Shown: in pieces, positions 58,037 to 64,000 of the stretch | Layout: the number at the start of each line of letters is the position of its first letter | Numbering within the stretch: the stretch's first letter is position 1 | NCBI RefSeq assembly: GCF_003024235.1 | Contig: NZ_KZ679085.1 | Location: 1 to 64,000, forward strand | Source: Arenimonas caeni | Lineage (GTDB): Bacteria > Pseudomonadota > Gammaproteobacteria > Xanthomonadales > Xanthomonadaceae | Length of the DNA: 64,000 bases | Reading direction: 5' to 3' | Notes under the pieces: generated by a model | The model's input: the letters and a program-made list of their open reading frames with translations, nothing else | What the model was told of the DNA's origin: nothing | Databases searched by the model: none | Position numbers and translations under genes: made by a program

Positions 58037-59323
58037 ATGGACGGCGCGAGCCATTATCTGGCGAGTGCACCGGCGCCGGCGCCGGAACCCGCGCTGCAGG
58101 GGCGGCACGAGGCCACGGTCTGCGTGGTCGGCGGCGGCTTCGCCGGGCTGAACACGGCCCTGGGGCTGGCCGAACGCGGCGAGCAGGGCGTTGTGCTGCT
58201 CGAGGCCCGGCGGGTCGGCCATGGCGCCTCCGGGCGCAACGGCGGTTTCGTCTTCGGCGGCTTCTCGCGCGGCGAACAGGCCCTGCTCGACGAGCTGGGC
58301 CCGCAGCGGGCGCAGGCGCTCTACCAGGGCACCCAGGACGCTGTCGGGCTGATCCGTCGCCGCATCCGGCAGCACGGCATCGACTGCAGCGCCACCGATG
58401 CCGGCGTGATCTGGGCGAACTGGTTCCGCGACCCCGCGCCCCTGCGCGAGCGGCAGGCGCTGCTGGCCCGGCATTTCGGCGTCGAGTGGCGCTGGATGCC
58501 GCGCGAGGAGCTGGCCGGGCTGGTCCTGAGCGAGCGCTACGGCGAAGGCCTGTTCGAGGCCAACGCCCTGCATTTCGACCCGCTGGCCTACGCCCGTGGC
58601 CTGGCCGGCGTGGCCCGGGGCCTGGGCGTGCGCCTGCACGAGCAGAGCCCGGCGATCGCGCTCGACCGGGAGGACGGCGGCTGGCGCGTGCGCACGGCGC
58701 AGGGCGAGGTACATGCCCGGCACGTGGTGCTGGCCTGCGGCGGCTACCTGGCCGGCCTGCGCCGCGAGGTGGATGCCGGCGTGCTGCCGATCGCCACCTA
58801 CGTCGTGTGCACCGAGCCGCTGGGCCCGCGCATGGACGACATCCTGCGCACCCGTGCGGCGATCTACGACAGCCGCTTTGCCTTCGACTACTACCGGCCG
58901 CTGCCGGACACGCGCCTGCTCTGGGGCGGCCGGATCTCGGTGCTCGACCGCTCGCCGGCGGCGGTGGAGCGGCTGCTGCGCCGGGACATGCTGCGGGTCT
59001 TCCCCCAGCTCGAGGGCGTGCGCATCGAACGCGCCTGGTCGGGGCTCATGAGCTACGCGCGCCACCAGATGCCGCAGGTCGGGCGCGTGGACGAGGGCCT
59101 GTGGCTGGCCCAGGCCTTCGGTGGCCACGGCGTGGCGCCGACGACCTTCGCCGGCGAGGTGCTCGCTGCGGCCATCGCCCACGGCGACCCGCGCTGGCGG
59201 GAGTTCAACGATTACGGGCTGGTATCGGCGCTCAAGCCGGCGGGTTTCGTCGGCGCGCAGCTGTCGTACTGGTGGTACCAGGCGAAGGACGCCTGGAAGG
59301 ACTGGCGGGAGGGCAGGGCGTGA
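58037..59323 (+). CDS. FAD-dependent amine/amino-acid oxidase (DAO family, PuuB-like)
   Basis: A 428-residue flavoprotein with an N-terminal dinucleotide fold ([21 protein letters not shown], from residue 28), a [14 protein letters not shown] segment common in the gamma-glutamylputrescine oxidase (PuuB) and ordL groups, and a C-terminal [21 protein letters not shown]. Putrescine-derived substrates are possible but unproven. It is downstream of galU by 17 bp and overlaps the CsaA-like start (GTGA). Confidence 0.82.
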   Translation: MDGASHYLASAPAPAPEPALQGRHEATVCVVGGGFAGLNTALGLAERGEQGVVLLEARRVGHGASGRNGGFVFGGFSRGEQALLDELGPQRAQALYQGTQDAVGLIRRRIRQHGIDCSATDAGVIWANWFRDPAPLRERQALLARHFGVEWRWMPREELAGLVLSERYGEGLFEANALHFDPLAYARGLAGVARGLGVRLHEQSPAIALDREDGGWRVRTAQGEVHARHVVLACGGYLAGLRREVDAGVLPIATYVVCTEPLGPRMDDILRTRAAIYDSRFAFDYYRPLPDTRLLWGGRISVLDRSPAAVERLLRRDMLRVFPQLEGVRIERAWSGLMSYARHQMPQVGRVDEGLWLAQAFGGHGVAPTTFAGEVLAAAIAHGDPRWREFNDYGLVSALKPAGFVGAQLSYWWYQAKDAWKDWREGRA

Positions 59324-59673
59324 GCGAAGCGGGCGAAGCCGGGCTGATCAGCTGGGCTGATTTCGAGAAGGTGCAATTGCGCGCGGGCACCGTGCTGCGC
59401 GTGGAGGACTTCCCCGAGGCACGCAAACCGGCCTGGAAGCTGTGGGTCGACTTCGGGCCGGAGATCGGCGTGCTCAAGACCAGCGCACAGGTCAGGGCGC
59501 TTTACGCGGCCGAAGACCTGGTCGGCCGGCAGGTCGTGGGCGTGGTCAACTTCCCGCCCAAGCAGGTCGGCCCGTTCCGCTCCGAGTTCCTGCTTACCGG
59601 CTTCCCCACCGACGAAGGCGTCGTCATCACCACCCTCGAACGCCCCGTTCCCGACGGCACCCGCCTGGCATAA
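59320..59673 (+). CDS. CsaA-like tRNA-binding-domain protein
   Basis: A 117-residue single-domain protein with the EMAP/tRNA-binding OB fold: [65 protein letters not shown]. The family's founding member CsaA has chaperone-like activity in Bacillus. Start GTG 59320 overlaps the oxidase stop, so the two are coupled. It closes its operon at a strong terminator. Confidence 0.88.
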   Translation: MSEAGEAGLISWADFEKVQLRAGTVLRVEDFPEARKPAWKLWVDFGPEIGVLKTSAQVRALYAAEDLVGRQVVGVVNFPPKQVGPFRSEFLLTGFPTDEGVVITTLERPVPDGTRLA

Positions 59674-59674
59674 A

Positions 59675-59704
59675 GAAGAACCCCCGGTTTCCCGGGGGTT
59701 CTTC
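59675..59704. terminator. Bidirectional terminator between csaA-like gene and fadA-like gene
   Basis: Perfect 13-bp arms (GAAGAACCCCCGG) with a TTTC loop, between convergent genes. GTTT follows on the plus strand and TTTA on the minus strand. Confidence 0.88.
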
Positions 59705-59722
59705 GTTTGAAGCGTCTGGCGG

Positions 59723-60919
59723 TCAGAGGGCTTCGAAGATGCCCGCGGCGCCCATGCCGGTGCCGATGCACATGGTGACCATGCCGTACTTGAGCTGGCG
59801 ACGGCGCAGGCCGTGCACGATCGTCGCCGTGCGGATCGCGCCGGTGGCGCCCAGCGGGTGGCCCAGGGCGATCGCGCCGCCCAGCGGGTTCACCCTGGCC
59901 GGGTCGAGCTCGCAGGTGCGGATCACCGCCAGGGCCTGCGCGGCGAAGGCCTCGTTGAGCTCGATCCAGTCGAGCTGGTCGGCCGTGAGGCCGGCCTGGC
60001 GCAGCACCTTGGGAATGGCGGCGATCGGGCCGATGCCCATCACTTCCGGACGCACGCCGGCGACCGAGAAGCCGACGAAGCGCGCCAGCGGCGTCAGGCC
60101 GTATTCCTTGATGGCCTTCTCCGAGGCCAGCATCACCGCGCCGGCGCCGTCGGACATCTGCGAGCTGTTGCCGGCCGTCACCGAGCCGCCGTTGCGGAAC
60201 ACCGGGCGCAGCCTGGCCAGGCCCTCGGCGCTGGTGTCGGCGCGCGGGCCTTCGTCGTGCTCGACCTTCAGCTCGCGCAGGCGCACGGCGTTGCCGGCCA
60301 GGTCGGGCTGGCGCGAGACGAGGCCGTAGGGCGTGATCTCGGCCGCGAACTCACCGGCGGCCTGCGCCGCCAGCGCCTTGGTGTGGGAGGCGAGGGCGAA
60401 GGTGTCCTGGTCCTCGCGGCTGACCTTCCACTCCTCGGCCACCTTCTCGGCGGTGATGCCCATGCCGTAGGCGATGGCCACGTTCTCGTCCTGGAAGACC
60501 TTCGGGCTCATGGCCACCTTGTGGCCCATCATCGGCACCATCGACATCGACTCGGTGCCGCCGGCCAGCATCAGGTCGGCGTTGCCCAGGCGGATCTGGT
60601 CGGCCGCCAGCGCCACGGCCTGCAGGCCCGAGGAGCAGAAGCGGTTGATGGTCTGGGCGGCGATGACGTTGGGTAGCCCGGCCAGCAGCAGGCCGATGCG
60701 CGCCACGTTCATGCCCTGCTCGCCCTCGGGCATGGCGCAGCCGATGATGGCGTCGTCGATGCGGGTCGGGTCGATGCCCGGGCACTGGTCGACCACGGCG
60801 CGCAGCACGTGGGCCAGCATTTCGTCGGGGCGGGTGTTGCGGAAGACGCCGCGCGGGGCCTTGCCCACCGGGGTGCGGGTGGCGGCGACGATGTAGGCGT
60901 CCTGGATTTGCTTGGTCAT
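59723..60919 (-). CDS. Acetyl-CoA C-acyltransferase (thiolase), FadA-like
   Basis: A 398-residue thiolase cleaving 3-ketoacyl-CoA. The nucleophile Cys95 is in NRFCSSGLQA; GHPLGATG has the His; CIGTGMGAAGIFE has the second Cys. It is paired with the fadB-like gene 20 bp upstream, so it most likely performs the last step of beta-oxidation rather than acetoacetyl-CoA synthesis. The three genes of this operon start with a TetR regulator. Confidence 0.93.
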   Translation of the reverse strand: MTKQIQDAYIVAATRTPVGKAPRGVFRNTRPDEMLAHVLRAVVDQCPGIDPTRIDDAIIGCAMPEGEQGMNVARIGLLLAGLPNVIAAQTINRFCSSGLQAVALAADQIRLGNADLMLAGGTESMSMVPMMGHKVAMSPKVFQDENVAIAYGMGITAEKVAEEWKVSREDQDTFALASHTKALAAQAAGEFAAEITPYGLVSRQPDLAGNAVRLRELKVEHDEGPRADTSAEGLARLRPVFRNGGSVTAGNSSQMSDGAGAVMLASEKAIKEYGLTPLARFVGFSVAGVRPEVMGIGPIAAIPKVLRQAGLTADQLDWIELNEAFAAQALAVIRTCELDPARVNPLGGAIALGHPLGATGAIRTATIVHGLRRRQLKYGMVTMCIGTGMGAAGIFEAL

Positions 60920-60939
60920 TTCGATGTCCTCGTCGTCGC

Positions 60940-63309
60940 TCAGTTACGCAGCGGCTTGCCGGTCTTGAGCATGTGGGCGATGCGCTCCTGGGTCTTGGGC
61001 ATCCGGGCCAGGGCCACGAAGTGCTCGCGCTCCAGGCGCAGCAGCCAGTCCTCGTCCACCAGGGCGCCGCGGTCGACGTCGCCGCCGCACATGACGGTGG
61101 CGATGCGCTTGCTCACCTCGTAGTCGTGCTCGGAGATGAAACGGCCCTCGATCATGTTCTCGAGCATCATGCGGAAGGTGGCGATGCCGACGTCGCCGGC
61201 CACCTGGATGGCGCGGGCCGGCAGCGGCGGCCGGTAGCCGGACTCGGCCAGGGCGCGGGCCTGGGCCTTGGCCACGTGCAGCAGCTCGTAGGCGTTGAAG
61301 ACCACGACGTCGGACTCGCGGGCGAGCTTGAGTTCCTTGGCCTCCAGCGCCGAACCGGACACCTTGCCCATGGCCACGGCCTCGAAGTACGGCTTGAGCT
61401 GGGCGAAGACATCACCGCCCGGGCCGGCCGCCTGGGCGGCACGCAGGGCGATTTCCTTCAGGCCGCCGCCGGCCGGCAGCAGGCCCACGCCCGCTTCGAC
61501 CAGGCCGATGTAGCTCTCGAGCGCGAACACGCTGCGCGCGGCGTGCATCTGGAACTCGCAGCCGCCGCCCAGGGCCAGGCCGCGCACGGCGGCCACCACG
61601 GGCACCAGCGAATACTTGATGCGCTGGCTGGCGGCCTGGAAGGTGGCCACCATCTTCTCGAACTCGTCGAACTTGCCGGCCTGCAGCGAGCCCAGCGCCC
61701 CGGCGAGGTCGGCGCCGGCCGAGAACGGCTCGGACGGCTGCCAGATCACCAGGCCCTGGAAGTCCTTCTCGGCGCGGTCGACGGCCTCGAGGATGCCGGC
61801 CAGCACGCCGTCGGAAACGGTGTGCATCTTGGTCTTGAAGCCCAGCACCGCGATGCCGTCGCCGTCGTGCCACATGCGCACGGCGTCGGTCTCGAACACG
61901 GTCTCGCCGGGGTTGGCGCGCTCGCCCAGCACCGGGTCCGGGAAACGCTGGCGGTTGTAGACCGCCAGGTTCGAACGCGGCATCAGTTCGCCGCGGGCAG
62001 GGCTGAAGCTGCCGGCGGCGGCATGCACGCCGTCGCGGCCGTCGAACACCCAGTCGGGCAGCGGGGCGCTGGACATGGCCTTGCCGGCCACGATGTCCTC
62101 GGCGATCCACTCGGCCACCTGCTTCCAGCCGGCCGCCTGCCAGGTCTCGAACGGCCCGAGCTTCCAGCCGTAGCCCCAGCGGATGGCCAGGTCGACGTCG
62201 CGGGCGGTGTCGGCGATCGACGCCAGGTGGCAGGCGCTGTAGTGGAACAGGTCGCGGAACAGCGCCCACAGGAACTGCGCCTGCGGGTGCTGGCTGGCGC
62301 GCAGCTGGGCGAACTTCTCGGCCGGGTTCTTGTTCTTGAGGATGGCCACGACCTCCGGGTCGGCCACGCCGCTGGCCGGACGGTAGTCCTGGGCCTTGAG
62401 GTCGAGGACGTGGATGTCCTTGCCCTTCTTCATGAAGATGCCGGCACCGGCCTTCTGGCCCAGCGCCCCCTTGGCGACCAGCGCCTGCAGCCACTCGGGC
62501 GCCTTGAAGTACTTGTGCCAGGGATCGTCGGGCAGGGTGTCGGCCATGGTCTTGATGACGTGGGCCATGGTGTCGAGGCCGACCACGTCCGAGGTGCGGT
62601 AGGTGGCCGACTTCGGGCGGCCCAGCAGCGGGCCGGTCAGGGCATCGACCTCGTCGAAGCCCAGGCCCGACCGGGCGGTGTGGTGCAGGGTGGAGAGGAT
62701 CGAGAAGACGCCGATGCGGTTGCCGATGAAGTTCGGCGTGTCCTTGGCGTAGACCACGCCCTTGCCCAGGGTGGTGACCAGGAAAGTCTCAAGCCCTTCC
62801 AGCACTTCCCGGTCGGTCTTGGCGCACGGGATGAGCTCGGCCAGGTGCATGTAGCGCGGCGGGTTGAAGAAGTGCACGCCGCAGAACCGGTTATGAAGTG
62901 ATTCCGGAAGAACCTCCGCCAAGCCATTGATTGACAAGCCGGAAGTGTTCGAGGCCAGGATGGCGTGCGGGGCCACGTAGTCCTCGATCCGGTCGTAGAG
63001 CGCCTTCTTCCAGTCCATGCGCTCGGCGATGGCCTCGATGATGAGGTCGCAGTCGCGCAGCAGCTCCAGGTGCTGGTCGTAGTTGGCCGGGGTGATGGCG
63101 GCGGCCTTGGCCTTGCTCGCCAGCGGCGAGGGCGAGAGCTTGCCGAGGTTGGCGATGGCCTTCTCGACGATGCCGTTGGGCTTGCCTTCCTTGGCCGGAA
63201 GGTCGAACAGGACGGTGTCGACGTCGGCGTTGGCGAGGTGGGCGGCGATCTGCGCGCCCATCACGCCGGCGCCGAGCACGGCCACCTTGCGGATGCGAAG
63301 TTGAGGCAT
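60940..63309 (-). CDS. 3-Hydroxyacyl-CoA dehydrogenase / enoyl-CoA hydratase
   Basis: A 789-residue bifunctional beta-oxidation enzyme with the dehydrogenase first: AVLGAGVMGAQIAAHLANA (NAD fold, residues 10-28), ASNTSGLSI, HFFNPPRYMHLAEL. The hydratase/isomerase region is at about 470-690 (SAGADLAG, VRGLALGGGCEFQMHA). This order is reversed from E. coli FadB and matches the FadB-type found in Xanthomonas and Pseudomonas. It is expressed with the thiolase. Confidence 0.92.
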   Translation of the reverse strand: MPQLRIRKVAVLGAGVMGAQIAAHLANADVDTVLFDLPAKEGKPNGIVEKAIANLGKLSPSPLASKAKAAAITPANYDQHLELLRDCDLIIEAIAERMDWKKALYDRIEDYVAPHAILASNTSGLSINGLAEVLPESLHNRFCGVHFFNPPRYMHLAELIPCAKTDREVLEGLETFLVTTLGKGVVYAKDTPNFIGNRIGVFSILSTLHHTARSGLGFDEVDALTGPLLGRPKSATYRTSDVVGLDTMAHVIKTMADTLPDDPWHKYFKAPEWLQALVAKGALGQKAGAGIFMKKGKDIHVLDLKAQDYRPASGVADPEVVAILKNKNPAEKFAQLRASQHPQAQFLWALFRDLFHYSACHLASIADTARDVDLAIRWGYGWKLGPFETWQAAGWKQVAEWIAEDIVAGKAMSSAPLPDWVFDGRDGVHAAAGSFSPARGELMPRSNLAVYNRQRFPDPVLGERANPGETVFETDAVRMWHDGDGIAVLGFKTKMHTVSDGVLAGILEAVDRAEKDFQGLVIWQPSEPFSAGADLAGALGSLQAGKFDEFEKMVATFQAASQRIKYSLVPVVAAVRGLALGGGCEFQMHAARSVFALESYIGLVEAGVGLLPAGGGLKEIALRAAQAAGPGGDVFAQLKPYFEAVAMGKVSGSALEAKELKLARESDVVVFNAYELLHVAKAQARALAESGYRPPLPARAIQVAGDVGIATFRMMLENMIEGRFISEHDYEVSKRIATVMCGGDVDRGALVDEDWLLRLEREHFVALARMPKTQERIAHMLKTGKPLRN

Positions 63310-63340
63310 GGGAACAGCTCCGTGGGAGGAGGAAAGGGGC

Positions 63341-63961
63341 TCAGCCGGCGCGCAGGCCGGCGGCGGCGAAGCGGATCAGGGCCTGGGCGGCCTTTTCGCA
63401 GTGGGCCTTCTCGGACACGCCGGCGGGCCGCTTGATCAGGCCGAAGTCGGCCATGGCATAGGTCAGCGCGCCGGCGGTGAAGTCCAGGCGCCAGTACAGG
63501 TCTTCCTTGGCCAGGCCGGGCAGGGCCTGGCCGATGGCCTTGGCGAACTCGCGCAGCACGTGGCCGTAGTTGTCGGACAGGAACTTGCGCAGGCGGTCGT
63601 TCTTCTCGGCGAAGGCGCGGGCCAGCACGCGCACGAAGGCCGAGCCGCCGTGGCGGTCGATGGTCAGGGCCAGGGGCGGCTCGATGAAGGCCGACAGGAT
63701 GGCCTCCAGATCGCCCGGCTTGTCCTCCTGGGCCTTGCGCAGCAGGGCCAGGCGGCGCTCGCTCATCTCGTCCATGCGGCGCCGGAAGACCTCGTTGACC
63801 AGGTTTTCCTTGCTGCCGAAGTGGTAGTTGACCGCCGCGATGTTGACGTCGGCCCGGCTGGTGACCTGGCGCAGCGAGGTCCCGGCGAAGCCGTGCTGGG
63901 CGAAGAGCTCCTCGGCAGCGCCGAGGATGCGTTCCTTGGTGTTGAAGTGGCTCGTGGTCAT
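63341..63961 (-). CDS. TetR-family regulator, PsrA-like
   Basis: A 206-residue regulator. The HTH (residues 8-52: TKERILGAAEELFAQHGFAGTSLRQVTSRADVNIAAVNYHFGSKENL) closely resembles PsrA of Pseudomonas, which senses long-chain fatty acids and represses beta-oxidation genes. Domain C-terminal is a TetR_C-type helical bundle. It is the first gene of the operon, 31 bp before fadB-like, so it probably autoregulates. The window ends 39 bp upstream, and no operator can be assigned there. Confidence 0.88.
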   Translation of the reverse strand: MTTSHFNTKERILGAAEELFAQHGFAGTSLRQVTSRADVNIAAVNYHFGSKENLVNEVFRRRMDEMSERRLALLRKAQEDKPGDLEAILSAFIEPPLALTIDRHGGSAFVRVLARAFAEKNDRLRKFLSDNYGHVLREFAKAIGQALPGLAKEDLYWRLDFTAGALTYAMADFGLIKRPAGVSEKAHCEKAAQALIRFAAAGLRAG

Positions 63962-64000
63962 GGCCTGCCAGCGGTCGATTCAAACGGTTGTTGGCGAGTG

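Overview
The window is very GC-rich (about 70% by eye) chromosomal DNA, almost fully coding, with short overlaps (ATGA, GTGA, TTGA) between co-directional genes. The gene set and order fit a gammaproteobacterium of the Xanthomonadales/Lysobacterales: infA next to aat, serS beside a tRNA-Ser, rne facing away from rluC, a GacA/UvrY-type regulator, serC-aroA-cmk-rpsA-ihfB-lapA-lapB, and REP palindromes of the 'GTAGGAGCGCCTTCAGGCGC' kind. This placement rests on recognising families and gene order, not on a search. I see no prophage, complete insertion sequence, CRISPR array or replication origin.

Layout. 1-11.7 kb: housekeeping genes (infA, aat, a FemAB-like acyltransferase, trxB, ftsK, lolA, rarA, crcB, a RluF-like pseudouridine synthase, serS, a LysR regulator, tRNA-Ser). 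11.7-15.5 kb: a four-gene cassette, galE plus homologues of the three gtr O-antigen glucosylation genes (lipid-linked glycosyltransferase, GtrA flippase, GtrII-like transferase). 15.5-24.3 kb: a CPBP protease, the UvrY-type regulator, rne, rluC, phhB, nfuA and a membrane protein with a long Pro-Glu-Pro repeat. 24.3-33.4 kb: two small cytochromes c, an RND adaptor with two different RND permeases, then a gene-free stretch of about 510 bp framed by a perfect 29-bp inverted repeat. 33.4-37.3 kb: aguA-aguB (agmatine to putrescine) coupled to a TraB-family membrane protein, a BamE-like secreted protein, and a zinc-free L36.

37.3-44.7 kb is the most distinctive part. It holds a two-domain fatty acyl reductase of the Marinobacter wax-ester type, divergent from an acyl-CoA-binding protein and a TetR regulator. 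Close by are a phasin, a patatin-like lipase, and a polyhydroxyalkanoate-system protein. Together they suggest neutral-lipid or PHA granule metabolism; no PHA synthase or wax-ester synthase lies in the window. A membrane protein with a degenerate Mrr-type nuclease domain sits in the middle.

44.7-64 kb: a double-FHA tail-anchored protein, msrPQ (repair of oxidised periplasmic methionine), the serC to lapB block, envelope-polysaccharide genes (WecA-like transferase, WbpM-like epimerase, galU), a DAO-type oxidase coupled to a CsaA-like protein, and a beta-oxidation operon (TetR, fadB-like, fadA-like). galE, the gtr cassette, lapAB, the WecA-like and WbpM-like proteins and galU all serve cell-surface polysaccharide, in two separate loci.
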